Shown here in pieces: positions 42,901 through 53,929 of a stretch of DNA of 64,000 nt. The notes under the pieces are model-generated. The model made no database searches. It saw nothing but the letters and a program-made list of their open reading frames with translations, and had not been told where the DNA came from. Numbering within the stretch: position 1 is the first letter of the stretch; each line of letters begins with the position of its first letter. The DNA is taken from NCBI RefSeq assembly GCF_032854445.1, contig NC_088305.1:18587717-18651716 (forward strand), given 5' to 3'. The translations under genes were made by a program, and so were the position numbers. Source of the DNA: Liolophura sinensis. Its lineage: Eukaryota; Mollusca; Polyplacophora; Chitonida; Chitonidae.

Positions 42901-44287
42901 ATTGCCTCTGTGCATTTTTTTGTGGAGTATATGCGTCCGTTTGGACTTGACACCTTTGTACATGTAAGTACTTTAGTATTTGTATAGATACTGCTATCCT
43001 TTCTTGTTAAACTTAAGTATTTTAGTATTTGTATAAGTGTTGTTGTCTGTTCTTGTTAAAGCTAATAAATTGTTGAAAAATAAAATCTGCTCGTTTTGGA
43101 TACTTTTTTTGTGCGGCTAAACTGTCCTGTATTGCGAACAAGCCATCTCTTTATAATACAGTCAGTTTATGTCGTAACACAACTTAACAAATTTTTTCGT
43201 TTTTCTCACTTTCTCACTGATAATTTCTTTTGATTTATTTTGTTTTGCAGCCCTCGGTGCCAGTGTCGCTGAAATGTGCTGTATATCATATGGTCTTTCG
43301 CAGTTCCACAAACGCCATGCCGGTAAAATCATTGGAGTCTATCTAGCAGGTGTAGCCTTGGGAAAGGTTTACTATGCCACTTTGTACAAGATTATTTCCC
43401 AGACTGAAGAACGCCTAGGCGATTTCTTCCTAAGCATCCCAGCTGGCTTTACCGTTGCCATTGTTATTTGCATTTTCTGCCAAAAGTTTACATTGAACAA
43501 TGACGAAGCAGACTGTGAAGAGATTTCTTTGATGCCAGCTGAAGGGGAATCTGAAGAGATACCCAGTTCTATGGACAACGACACAACGGAGAACGAACCC
43601 AGTAACATGTCTCTGAAAGATATTGCCAAATCTTGGGCTTTCCATTTGTTTTTGTGGCCAAATGCAATGTTCGTTGCCTGCAATACAACTTTAATGAACA
43701 ACATAACAACCGTTGCTCATGACATAGGTATGAAGGACTCGGAACTACCTGTATATATTTTGTCCGTGGGAATAATTATTTCACGGGTGTGTTTTGGTTT
43801 ACTTTTTGACATTTTCCAGACCAGGACAGCTGAAATGTGTCTATTAATCTTCTGTCAGGTTGCATTCGCAATTGCTATGGCAATCGGTTGGTTTCAGGTA
43901 ACCGTAGACACTGTTATCATAATGACTGCGCTATCTTCAATGGGTATTGGCGTGGGATTCTCTCTTTCGTTGACTATTTTGGGTTTAGAATTTGGCTTAC
44001 AGCGTTATAGTCTCATAATGGGGATATTTGAACTGGGAACGGCAATCTCGGTATTCATAGCACAGCTTTTTACTGGCATAGTACATGATCACATAACTCA
44101 AACATCTCCTGACGAATCCCGATGTTACGACTGTTTTCATTGGTGCTTCTTTCTACTGTTTTGTGGTAGTCTGATAGCCGCTTTACTCACGTTGATAAAA
44201 ATTTTTGTGGCAAATGGTGGCTTAAGCTGTGACAAAGGATTCCATTGTTGCTGGGTTCAATTTTTCCACGGTCCAAGGAATAATTAA
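38655..44287 (+). CDS. MFS transporter, nodulin-like/NFD4-type, array copy 3 (3 exons, intact)
   Basis: Exons are 38655-38790, 40738-40944 and 43251-44287, with GTGAGA/TTTAG and GTAAGT/TTTTGCAG introns, phase 1, the same junctions as copy 2. The join is 1380 nt, 459 residues, stop TAA 44285-44287. The twelve-helix plan and long acidic central loop match copy 2, but the loop has diverged (SLMPAEGESEEIPSSMDND) and the C terminus carries about 20 extra residues with Cys (SCDKGFHCCW) absent from copy 2. Exon 1 and the first bases of intron 1 are closest to copy 1. Intron 1 holds an 86-bp direct duplication, S1 and S2 SINEs and an (AAT)n tract. Intron 2 holds an S1 SINE, a 12-bp-based satellite and a solo-LTR-like insertion. 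An ATTAAA lies just after the stop and AATAAA lies in the R3 repeat at 44438. Function as a carrier is inferred; substrate unknown. Confidence 0.85.
39130..39301. repeat. 86-bp tandem duplication in intron 1 of copy 3
   Basis: 39130-39215 and 39216-39301 both read TTCAAAGGCTAATTTGACCA...CATCCTGAAATGCCAATGTC. Confidence 0.88.
39834..40152 (-). mobile_element. Rearranged S1 SINE with inverted middle and (AAT)n insertion
   Basis: Starts as reverse S1 ((TTTA)n, TTATACCACGGCTGCCAGC), switches at about 39890 to forward-strand S1 (GGTGGGTTTCCGCCGGGCTC), passes an (AAT)n run at 39955-39992, then returns to reverse S1 (CCCACGACCATCCACCGG) through the head. Confidence 0.75.
40160..40425 (+). mobile_element. 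S2-beta SINE in intron 1 of copy 3
   Basis: GACTGGTTAAGCTGGTGTCA, GGTGTCCTCTGCATGAAAC, CATGGACTCGTCCTGTCAC and the CGTCATATGACTGAAAAACT tail. Same body as 16991-17340. Confidence 0.8.
41370..41505 (+). mobile_element. S1 SINE, 5'-truncated, in intron 2 of copy 3
   Basis: CCGTACCGTGGGAAGCTC, CTGCAGATGATCGTGGG, CCCGGTTTCCACTCACCATA and the TATAAGTGAAATATTCTTGA tail. Confidence 0.85.
41888..42290. repeat. Short satellite (GATTCTGCACCT)n with a nested duplication
   Basis: 12-bp-based units (TGATTCTGCACC, TGATTTTGCGCC, TGATTCTGCCCA). A block of about 105 bp with GGTACCTAAGGTTTCTGCCC occurs twice (from about 42018 and from about 42160). Open frames here come from the repeat. Confidence 0.92.
42430..43179 (+). 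mobile_element. Solo-LTR-like insertion in intron 2 of copy 3
   Basis: 750 bp, matched at both ends by 47349-47784. Flanked by CAAC (42426-42429 and 43180-43183), a 4-bp target-site duplication. TATATAAG at 42608 and AATAAA at 43064 and 43078 are spaced as a promoter and polyadenylation signal within an LTR. The right end is GTCGTAACA; the left TATTATG is one base off the TGTTATG of the other copy. A 190-codon frame (42415-42987) crosses it but starts outside it and has no motif. No primer-binding site or pol gene adjoins it. Confidence 0.65.
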
Positions 44288-44389
44288 TATTAAAACAGCA
44301 TCGCGAAGCGTTTTTATTAGGCTACATGTTGATGTATTCTGTGTCCATGATGACAGTTACTTTCGAACAAATAGACTAGACTAAAACTA

Positions 44390-44550
44390 GACTAAGGCGT
44401 GTAATTTCCTACTATTTAAGCATTTACATGAACAGTTAGAATAAAACACGAACTGGGGTAGGTTAAGAAGAGGCTGTATTTTAGCGGTCATCCGTGACCA
44501 TTTGCCGACACTTACATTGTCGTCTCTCTTTACGTTGTCGTTTATATTAT
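44390..44550 (+). repeat. R3 dispersed repeat after transporter copy 3
   Basis: GGCGTGTAATTTCCTACTAT, TTTACATGAACAGTTAGAAT and GTGACCATTTGCCGACAC. The AATAAA in its middle could serve copy 3 as a polyadenylation signal. Confidence 0.75.
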
Positions 44551-45100
44551 ACTGGATAGTGAAATGAACTAAAATACGTAAAATACGACCCACGACATAA
44601 AATATGCTGGTAGGATGAAGGTGAGTGACTGATGTAAGAAGCTGGAGGCCATGTTAGATTCAAATTATATGAATTTTAGTTTTACAAAATTTATTTCATG
44701 CTTTCTGATTGGTAGAAATTCTCGTGTCAGACATGTCACTCACATCTCCCTTTCAAATGTAGTCTTTCTTGTTATTCACTTTGATGCATTTTAATGTTGT
44801 TTTAGGCACAGATGGTGGTGAAGATCTTAATCTTTTTGACATGATATTGGTAGTAGTATCGAGTTACATCCCAAACTGGTACCAAAAGATCTTGACTACT
44901 AGAGTTATTTCCCTTGTACGGCGCAATAAATCTAGCCCGATATTCGTATTACATTCGTAAGGCGTTCCATGTCGATAAATAACCAGAACCATTTCAAAGA
45001 GAACATAAAGCACCAATTCTCGAAGGAATATGCCAAAAGCCATGCAAATGGTAAGCCAGTCAATAGACCTAGCTGAAGCAGGGAAGATGTACGTTGTTAT
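44551..45100. other. No gene recognised
   Basis: A 63-residue frame at 44769-44960 follows TTGTTTTAG but has no homology I recognise. Confidence 0.4.
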
Positions 45101-45231
45101 ATTATTTATTTATTTACTCAATTGGTGTTTTACCCCGCACTCAAGAATATTACACTTATACCACCCGCGACCATTCGCAGGTTGTTGACAGGCCTTCCCA
45201 CGTACGGTCGGAGAGGAAGCCAGCATGTTGT
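45101..45231 (-). mobile_element. S1 SINE, internally deleted
   Basis: (TTTA)n, GGTGTTTTACCCCGCACTCA, ACTTATACC, then directly ACCCGCGACCATTCGCAGG, TTCCCACGTACGGTCGGAG and GGAAGCCAGCATG. The CGGCCAGC-to-GGGGGAAA block is missing. Confidence 0.85.
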
Positions 45232-45457
45232 CATAATAATCATGACACTCAAATCACCCTTGAACAGTCCTCGAGTGATTCCCGGAACGTATATAAATAT
45301 AGGTATATCCGATACACTTTGGTTGCAACCGATAATGAAATCATCATGCCCATGTAAATTGTTTTACCGTGCGTTTGATGGAGTATCACTGACACAGATA
45401 ACTCGTGACGAGGATTGACATGAGAAGACACCTATATTTATGTTCGATTTATTCATT

Positions 45458-45622
45458 TATTTTTTTTTATTTATTTATTTGATTGATGTTTTACGCCGTA
45501 CTCAAGAATAGTTCACTTTTACGACCGTGGCTGGTGCCAGGAAAGCGGGCAGAGGTCGGGGGAAACCCACAACCATCCGCAAGTTGCTGAAGACCTTCTC
45601 ACGTACGACCGGAAAGGAAGCT
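45458..45622 (-). mobile_element. S1 SINE, 3' two thirds
   Basis: (TTTA)n, GATGTTTTACGCCGTACTCA, GGCAGAGGTCGGGGGAAACC, CATCCGCAAGTTGCTG and GTACGACCGGAAAGGAAGC. Confidence 0.85.
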
Positions 45623-45750
45623 ATTTGCGTTCGACGTGGAAAATATTGATGGACTACGAGTTTGAAATTAGAATTTGATGTCATGGTTAGAATGTCGACT
45701 GTCTTCCCTGTATTACTAAAACTTTTGCCTGGTTCGCTCTGATATGTTAC

Positions 45751-45873
45751 CTGCTTTATTTTGTACGGATATGTATTCGAGTACAAATGTCGGGCTAGAC
45801 CCCCAAATGCTGAGGTCTTCCCATACCACCAAAAGAAGTATCCAATTCCAAAAATGAAAGTTCTGGCAGCCAT
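45751..45873 (-). CDS. Candidate first exon of an unrecognised small membrane protein
   Basis: On the - strand an ATG at 45873 opens 41 codons ending exactly at a CAG|GTAACA donor (45751), phase 0. The peptide starts MAARTFIFGIGYFFWWYGKT, with a hydrophobic, aromatic N terminus that could be a membrane anchor or organelle signal, followed by a basic, Tyr-rich stretch. The S1 SINE at 45458-45622 would lie in the following intron. No second exon was found and no family is recognised. An alternative + strand frame also runs through here, so the strand is not secure. Confidence 0.25.
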
Positions 45874-46107
45874 CCGGAATCCGGTAAGTTCATAAGACCT
45901 GTTTACATCCCCTTAATATATCGAATTTTGACAGAATTCACTTGCCTAAGAATAAAAATATTCAGCGGGTTCCAATGGTGTTCACTGCTCGATTCGTCAA
46001 ATTTATGCAGTACAGGTGTATAGTCCACAACGATTTACTTTAAAACATTGCAAGGTCAATATCTGTATTGTACACAAAGAGGAAAAGCCGATCAACCCGT
46101 TCCTTTT

Positions 46108-46352
46108 TGATTCATCTATTTATTCAATTGGTGTTTTACGCGGTACTCAAGAATATTTCACTTATACGACGGAGGCCAGAATTATGGTGGGCACAGCACA
46201 GGAGGTGGGGGGGGGGGGGGGGGGCACGCATTACCATCCGCAGGTTGCTTGCAGATCTTCCCACGTACAGCCGGAGAGGAAGTCAGCTTGAACTGACAGC
46301 AACCGCACTGGTGAGAGGCTCCTGGGTCATTGCGCCGCGCTCCCATGCTAAC
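46108..46352 (-). mobile_element. S1 SINE, nearly full length, with a G-run
   Basis: Tail at the left (GGTGTTTTACGCGGTACTCA), a run of about 17 G at 46207-46223 in place of the normal GGAAACCGGGC region, then CGCAGGTTGCTTGCAGATC and the head region CTCCTGGGTCATTGCGCCGC. Confidence 0.85.
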
Positions 46353-46461
46353 CCCCCATTCTTTTTGGGTTGATCCCCTGCACATTAATATGAAACACTG
46401 CAGCATAGATAGTAAAACTTGATGTGGCGACAAATGTGGCACAGTTGGCACACTTGTCCTG

Positions 46462-46672
46462 GTGAAATACGGCCTTTTGTCAGTTTACTTCAGATATGGT
46501 TTTATTCTAAGTGTCTATGTAAATGCTTAAATAGTAGGGCAACTTTGACTCCCGAGCACCATGGCTGAGGCAGAATTAGGTGGAAGGAATGTAGCGACGG
46601 TAATTGCAATTATTAAACGTCACCCATCTAGAATTGCTCAAATGCTGTGTTGTCATCACATTTAGCAGTCAC
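46462..46672 (-). repeat. R3 dispersed repeat, reverse copy
   Basis: TTGTCAGTTTACTTCAG, TGGTTTTATTCTAAGTGTC, CACCATGGCTGAGGCAG and TGCTGTGTTGTCATCACATT in order. Confidence 0.8.
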
Positions 46673-46679
46673 ATATGCG

Positions 46680-47036
46680 ATGTTATCCGAAATAACATCA
46701 TGATGGAAACTACGTCAAATGAACGTAAGACATTTCCGCTCCTACATCAAGGAATGACCGAAATAACATGATGATGGAAACTACGTTAAATGTACGCAAG
46801 CCATTTCCACTCTTACATCAAAGAATGACCGAAATAACATCATGATGGAAACTACGTTAAATGTACGCAAGACATTTCCGCTCTTTAATTAAGGAATGGC
46901 CGAAAGAACATAATGAAGGAAACTACGTCAAAGGTACGCAAGCCATTTCCACTCTTACATCAAAGAATGACCGAAATAACGTCATGATGGAAACTACGTC
47001 AAATGTACGCAAGACATTCCCACTCTTACATCAAAG
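46680..47036. repeat. 71-bp minisatellite, 5 units
   Basis: GACCGAAATAACATGATGAT...CGCAAGACATTTCCGCTCTT units, exactly 71 bp apart at 46756, 46827 and 46898. Confidence 0.93.
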
Positions 47037-47348
47037 TTTAACTGGCGCAGCATACTCTTGCGTAACGATAACCAAAACAAAGCAATGCCACGTCATAACC
47101 CATTCAACAGTTTGAGGAGAATTGCTCAAATAGCTCGCGTAACAAGAACCGTTTCGTCCTCCAGAGCTTGAAAGCCTTTTTAATAAGTATGAAAACCGCC
47201 GTAAGGTTACACGAGCGCATTGATTTGTAGCAAATTTGTCAACTTCAACCTCAAAATATATATACCCTAACTTTCGCGTAGTACCATGCCGTACCGCCAA
47301 ATGCAGATTGAAGTTTTCAGCTTGCAAAAAGTTTTCACGTCTACCCAG

Positions 47349-47784
47349 TGTTATGTAACAACTGCCGTCAGCTTCTAAATTTAGCTTGCCACAGTTTACA
47401 TATGCTGAGTTCAGGGCCTGCTGTCTGCCTCTGCCTTAGAATGTTCCAGAATACGTGTATTTTGTGCATATTTCGTCATACACTCAGTTATACTGTGGAT
47501 TTTCCCGCTTATTTGTGCATTTATGGCTGTATGGTTTTCAGCATATGCGTCCGTTTGGACTTGACACCTTTGTACATGTAAGTACTTTAGTATTTGCATA
47601 GATACTGCTATCCTTTCTTGTTAAACTTAGGTACTTTAGTATTTGTAAAAGTCTTGTTATCTGTTCTTGTTAAATTGTTGTAAAATAAAATCTGCTGGTA
47701 TTGGTTACTTCTTTTGTGCGGCTAAACTGTCGTGTATTTCGAACAAGCCATCTCTTTATAATACCGACAGTTTGGGTCGTAACA
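47349..47784 (+). mobile_element. Solo-LTR-like insertion, copy 2, internally deleted
   Basis: 436 bp beginning TGTTATG and ending GTAACA, flanked by CCAG (47345-47348 and 47785-47788). It matches 42430-43179 at both ends but lacks about 310 bp, including the TATA box. The AATAAA region is kept (TAAAATAAAATCTGC). Confidence 0.65.
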
Positions 47785-47788
47785 CCAG

Positions 47789-49014
47789 TACAAACAAAAA
47801 TCTGATTTATTTTAACTAGATGCAAATAGCAGTGCAGAAATTTATACTGTATCAACAACCTAAATGTGACAAAATTATCCGATCAACGCCCCTACACACT
47901 TCAGTTCTGAGGGTCCTGAATCCTGGACCCAATGGCCCGAATCGCACATGTATAGCCCACACAATAATGTGGATGTGCGTTTTTGCCACAACACTGTGTG
48001 TCACTAGTACACAGTAGTTTTTAGAGAGTAAATACTCCATAGCGTGAAGGCTCATCAAACAGTTTATTAGCTTACAGAGTAAACAATTTTTAAAGGAAAT
48101 ATATAACAAAGTAAATTATTTAGCGCTGGAAAATATATTTAAAAGCTGACGTGAAAATATGTAAAATTATTTCACTGGCGATAAAATGTAATAACCAATA
48201 ATCTCAATAATGCAGAAACTTATTTCTGCCGCGGTATAAATTCAGGCCCCATGCCTGATGTCGTTAGCGCTAATTTCTTTCTATTAATTTGTTGTATTAC
48301 TCGAAATCAAAGCTTTTCATATCTTCTAAATTCCCACCTGGGTTGAATTTCTTATTTACAAATATTCATCATGCTTAAAATATGTTTAAAAGATAAAAAT
48401 TCTAAACGAAATATTTTGTTACGTAAAAAATCATCTAATTTGTGAAAATTAACTTCGCAATAAAGTATAACCCCTATATTTGTTTCTATTAGACCACATA
48501 ATAAACCGTGTTTCTATCAGGTGCAAGTAGAAACCATACCACAAATCCTAATGCAGTTACGTTGTTCTATAAAAAATGAATCCGTTATAGTCTGTCGCTT
48601 AAATAACACAAAAAATAGCTATTGCTAAACTTACATTCTAGCATGCAGCCCCAGCCGTCAAGGGTGGCTGGCCATTCGGAAAATCGCTTTTAAAAGTGCA
48701 GTTTTTAGACACTTTTTAAAACAGACGGATACGCATGGCTACATCCGTGCCGTAAATCAGCATATCCGTGACAAAACTGCTACATATGAGTCTGCACACA
48801 TGAGTACATTTGAACTCAAAGAAAAATGAACTTTTACAAAACTGTAATGTATAAATCCCCACACATGGGTACGCATGCGCCTAAAAGCTATGTACTGCTA
48901 CAAAACTGTGATGCATAAATTTGAACAACAGCCTGATGTTTGTGTTTAATGATTCCGGGTGGTAAATGTCCCTTTCCACGTTTCCGTTGGTCATAGAATA
49001 TAAAAAGCTACAGT
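47789..49014. other. No gene recognised
   Basis: AT-rich sequence. A short tract at 48650-48680 (AGCCCCAGCCGTCAAGGGTG) is GC-richer. No exon called. Confidence 0.5.
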
Positions 49015-49145
49015 AGTAAACACAGATAGTAAAAACAGAACGGTGACAACAGTGTGATTGTTGTGAAATGGTTCCTTGTAACCGGTTAAATATGGTATTG
49101 TCAATTTGACTCAGTTAGGGTTTCATTCGATCTGTGGATGGACCA
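49015..49145 (-). repeat. R3 dispersed repeat, reverse copy, partial
   Basis: GTGACAACAGTGTGATTGTTG, CTTGTAACCGGTTAAATATGG and GACTCAGTTAGGGTTTCATT keep R3 order. Confidence 0.65.
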
Positions 49146-49814
49146 ACCCAGCCACACTGTCCCTTTCATACCGAGGGCCAACATCACAGATGATTGAATT
49201 ATATTACCCGTACTCTCGATAGGCCGATCATGTATTAAGACAACTTTCATCTACTTTTACTCAACGCAAAAAAAATTAATAATCTTTAACTGATCCTTTG
49301 TTACTAACAAAATGAAATGACCACCCAAAAAAGCATTTAGCAGCTAAAAGAACCGGTAACACAGGCCTGAAGAATGGAATATTTTGTGAAAATTAACTGT
49401 TGCTTGATTGCACACCATTAATAGCCTATACTATACCAGTGCTGGAGTGGGTCGGTTTCCGGATCGCTGAAAACTGTTGACTAATTGTCTTACTCGAGTT
49501 GCCAGCTTTATTAACTTTTTATATACTATTTCTTTTATATTCTTTTGGGGCCGATTCCACAAAACTATTTCTGATTTAAGTCAAAATTTAAAATTTGATC
49601 TCAAAACTCATTTTAGGGTTTTAGAAATTAAAATTATGTGCCCTCTATCAATGTTATCTTAAGACAAATGTGTCCAGATTTCAACTTCTACTAAGTTAAC
49701 AAAACCTAAGAATCATTCGGAGTTTTTAAATTTTGACTTAAGTCACTTACACAATGTCCTCTCTGCTCTATATGCTGTTGTCTTTATGCTCTGATTGTTC
49801 TCTCGTTGATACTT
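49146..49814. other. No gene recognised
   Basis: Short ORFs only. Confidence 0.5.
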
Positions 49815-49985
49815 TATAACCATGTACATTGACAGTCCGAAGAAACCCCTGGGTGAGGTAAATTTACGAGAGGCTGGATTTTACCCGGTAATACGTGTGA
49901 CCATTTGTCAACTATCACATTGTCGTTATTGTTCATGTTATATAAAATGTAAATCTTTTACATTGTAGTTTTACTCTGCAGTCTC
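49815..49985 (+). repeat. R3 dispersed repeat, partial
   Basis: GTACATTGACAGTCCGAAG, GGTGAGGTAAATTTACGAGAGG, GTGACCATTTGTCAACTATC and TAGTTTTACTCTGCAGTC. Confidence 0.7.
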
Positions 49986-52158
49986 TTGTATTATTGTCAG
50001 AGAATATTAACAAAGTAGATAAATCAATAATTATTGTTAAATTTCCACGAAAATCTCGCAAGTGTTAGGGTGTTATAGTAGCTATAAGGGTAATAAATTG
50101 CAGGAAGGTATGTTACATTATTTTGGATTACCACCTTTAGATTATTGTTCATTTTGAAGCTCATCTACCATGTCACACCTGAAGTTTATCGATGACATTA
50201 AACTAATAAACATACACGGAAGGAAGAAGGAAGGATTATCTTCTGATATAGGGATATATATAAGTATGGAGTAAAGTAACAGGCCCTGCTACCCTTAATC
50301 CATAATCCCTTAATCCCATAATCCTCTACCCTTATCTCGCAAAATCCAGAGGCTGACGATACGTTCACGAGGAACTGGAATATTGATTACTGGAAGTTAT
50401 TGGATGCTAAAACTTGATGGTTGCCTGTTACCCACGGGAAAATTGCAAAAAGGCAACACTATACTAGTCTGAAGTTAGGGCCTAAAGTTATTTCTCTGAG
50501 ATACTTTAACGGTTGTAAAGGACAAGGGGCGATATGATTTCTCCTGCAGCGAAAACGTTAGGGAAGTGAAAAATACTTCTGACAAAAAATATCCTCTATC
50601 AGCAGCGAAAAATCAGCCTTGTACCGACCTGCCTCAAGAAATGATGGCTCATGGAGTATATCAGTGTCTGTATCTGTAATTTTATTACTTTTCGTTTTTC
50701 CCAATCCATCTAGACTGCTTCCGATCAATCGCGGCGGGTAACTCGGCGTGGAATAGATATCAACTTACATAGTTTCTACATAACTTCATTCTATATTTAT
50801 ATGTTTTCCACAGCTAGAAAGATGTAGAAAACTATATGCATTTGCACCTAAAAATATACGACATTTCCAACATATTCATCGAATTCATTAGAACAATAAC
50901 GTATCAATTTTCGATGCCTTTTCCGTCGGTTTTGCCTGGCTTATTCTTAACAAAGTCGGAGCCAAATGCTCTTAGTTATGTTAAACAAGTTAGGGCGTTA
51001 ACGTTTTCATGTGTTATAAATTAATTCTATATGACTGAGCTCTGTATTTGATAAATCTCCCGTGCATAAAGACGAACGTGGGTTCTGTTTCTTAAAACCG
51101 TTCTTTTTTTTTTTTTTTTTTGTTTAATTGTGAAGGTGTGTCAAACATTGAAATGTATTTACTCCAGTTGACTCAGACGAGATCGCCGTGTACTAAATGC
51201 AACTTGCTTCATGCAACACTGAGCTTTGCAGTCAAGCATTACCATAAATGATTTAACCTCATCAAATACTTTTTTAATGTGCCACAGAATTATTTTTGCT
51301 TATCCATGTCGTCTTGACTCGATGACTTTAAAAACAAACCGGGGCGAGCTACGATACACAACAGTGAAATCATGTATAGAAAGCGATGTATAAAAATCAT
51401 AGCCTGAAACCATCAGCCGGTATACAGGTATACAAGTCTAATTATCAGAGACCAAGTTTCATTAATGAAATTAACATAACAACCAATTAAAAATATCTGC
51501 ATAATTTTAAAAGGAAGATAGTTACCAGGAAACAGAAATACAATGATAATCTCTGAGCTCTCTGGGCTCCGAGTTATGTATGTGACGTTTTTTGTGCGAA
51601 GGAGAAAAGACTGCACGTAGAGTTACAGCAACCGAATACGTACCACTGCTCCTCATATATAGGGCATATCATTTGCACTGTATTTGTAGCCGCTGTATTT
51701 GTAGCCGCTAAATGTGTTTACAAACAGTTGGTTCATAAATCCATGTACCTGACGCTGTAATGCCTCTATCATATATATTCTACTTTAAATTTGTTCAAGA
51801 AATCCAGTCCGCCCTGGATGAATACAAGTACTTATAATACTGCAAGAAATAAGGTAAACAAGAAAAATAGTAAACCAAGCATCGAAATCACAGTTCTGGC
51901 CATCAACCGAGAACACAATATCTAAAGTCAAATTCCAAAATACGGTAAATAAGAAAAATGTATAAACAGTTATAACAGGAATTTAAACTTTTTATATGAT
52001 CATTTATAAGGTTATTATGTGAATTTCAAAAACTCAAAATTTAAATTTCCAACATTATGTATCATTGCAAAATTAGAAAATACACCTGAAACCAAAAAAA
52101 AAACCGAATTTCTGAAACAGGTTTATGTGTTACTTGCCTTCGCTTTCAAATGTCAAGT
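49986..52158. other. No gene recognised
   Basis: AT-rich. Poly-T at 51102-51121 and a 17-bp local duplication (GTATTTGTAGCCGCT) at about 51680-51710. No exon or repeat family supported. Confidence 0.5.
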
Positions 52159-52210
52159 TTATCGAAGTGCACAAATGGCAAAAGTCTCGGATGGCAATAT
52201 GTCATTAAAT

Positions 52211-52362
52211 CTATGCGTCGAAATAGACATTCGTATACCAGCTGTCAACCAATAAGGACTCTCCAGGTCAATAATCGCAGGGCCAATTCCCAAAACGACG
52301 TATAACACAAACCACCAATGAACCAAAAAAGTATATGAAGTACGAAAATAGAACGGAATCAT
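52211..52362 (-). other. Exon-like fragment, tetraspan-like helix, copy 2
   Basis: The - strand frame VLYVVLGIGPAIIDLESPYW then LTAGIRMSIS matches 22416-22567. Most of the changes over the shared ~96 bp still leave a hydrophobic helix followed by a conserved AGI-MS. No ATG or splice site is shared by both copies. Confidence 0.35.
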
Positions 52363-52384
52363 ACAAGGAGAAGTGACTCACCGC

Positions 52385-52430
52385 TACCTCACCTGGGTCA
52401 TTACGCTGCGCTAAAGCGCTAACCAACAAC
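52385..52430 (-). mobile_element. S1 SINE head stub
   Basis: ACCTGGGTCATTACGCTGCG, CTAAAGCGCTAACCAAC: only the first ~45 bases of S1, reversed. Confidence 0.7.
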
Positions 52431-53678
52431 ATTTAATACACGGACACATTAAAACAATGCGCAAAAAAACAAAGAAAGGCCGTTTGGAAGTTGTGTGTGA
52501 TCAGTGATGTAGAAAAGGTAAAAGATATTTCCTAGGAAACTGAGTGACATCAGTATTCAGACCGTGTACCATGCTGGAACATAAGTTGTCGATAACAAAT
52601 ATGTATCCCAGTTGCACTTTTGATTGCAACTGTTCATATATCCAAACTGGCGAAATCAACACGAATGAATATAGAGCCCCTAGCCGCGGGTTAAGCGGAA
52701 TGAGTCATAATCATGAAACTTTGAAATAGATGCAGCTTTGTTACTTGAAAAGGGAACGAATAAAAACACCTCATGCTATATTTTTCGCAAGAATAGTAAA
52801 AAATTGTTAACAGCAGTTTTCTCATTCGTATACTACTGCAAAATATTGTGTACATAGGCAGACGTTTTATGCAGTGATCACCATGTAATTATGTCATTGC
52901 CCTAACCTGGAAGCATGCTTATATATCTAACTGGGTCTTTCGGAGGAAAACGACCTATTAGTCCCAGCGTCCACAAGGATTTGTTTATAATCACGAGTAC
53001 AAAAAGTTCTGAGGCCTGGAATACAGTTTACGGGCCTGACACATGAACCGCCAAACTGTGCTATTTAAGACTTCTGTCTTAAACAAGTCCACCCACCGCC
53101 ATTTAACCGTTAATTAACTAGTGATCACATGACTGCGATGAGGTCCTTGTAAGGAGACATCATGAAGACGGTGCCCAGCCTACGTATCTAGTCCTGCGGT
53201 GATAGGTTCTACTCGGTCTTTGAAGAACTCTCTTGTACCGTTGTCATGTGCAAATATATACCACAGTGATAGAAGTTCTATATAGTCTATAGACCAGCCT
53301 ATGTCGTTTCTTTTCATTTACAAGTACAATACATTCGATTGCCCAATGCCTTGGCTTTGAACAGGACATCTGCACTACCTTAGGTTTCTTCTCTTTTCCT
53401 AGCACGCATCACTACTGTCCATTCAAACACTGATCCAGTAATCAAACACATGTTAACTCCTGTTACACACATGAGCACTTACGGGTGTACCGGTATACGA
53501 TTCATTTGGGAATGCGACTATGTGGCCTCACATTCACAGTTCAAATTATTCACTTTGATATAATATAATTAATTATAATTTCGAGTTACTGGAGAAAAAA
53601 ACACAAGACACATTTCTTCGCCAAGGGGGTTATGCACACTGCATAGGCATAGCTAATGTTCATTTCGATTTCAACACA
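52431..53678. other. No gene recognised
   Basis: Short ORFs only, no repeat family seen. Confidence 0.5.
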
Positions 53679-53929
53679 CTCAAAAAATTAATCCGTTAAT
53701 TTTAACAGAAAGTCTGTTGTCTGAGGGATGCAGGAAGGTATTCTGTTATTATAACATAATAATGTGTCATTTTCAACATAATATCCCGTTAATGTAATAA
53801 AAACTTTAAGTCGAATTAATAGAATATGAGTGCTACAATGAACAGAATAATCTGTTGAAATAACAGAATACAATCTGGCATCACTCAGACAACAGAATTT
53901 CTGTTAAAATTAACAGATTAATTTTTGAG
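53679..53929. mobile_element. M2 foldback MITE-like element, copy 2, complete
   Basis: 251 bp. The left arm starts CTCAAAAAATTAATC and continues CGTTAATTTTAACAG, GTCTGTTGTCTGAGGGATGC. The right arm is its reverse complement, ending GATTAATTTTTGAG. Arms are about 75 bp each with an AT-rich loop. No ORF. Confidence 0.85.

Noticed and set aside
42415-42987. 190-codon open frame in intron 2 of copy 3
   Set aside because: It starts outside and ends inside the LTR-like insertion, has no motif, and its copy at 47348-47581 is broken by the internal deletion.
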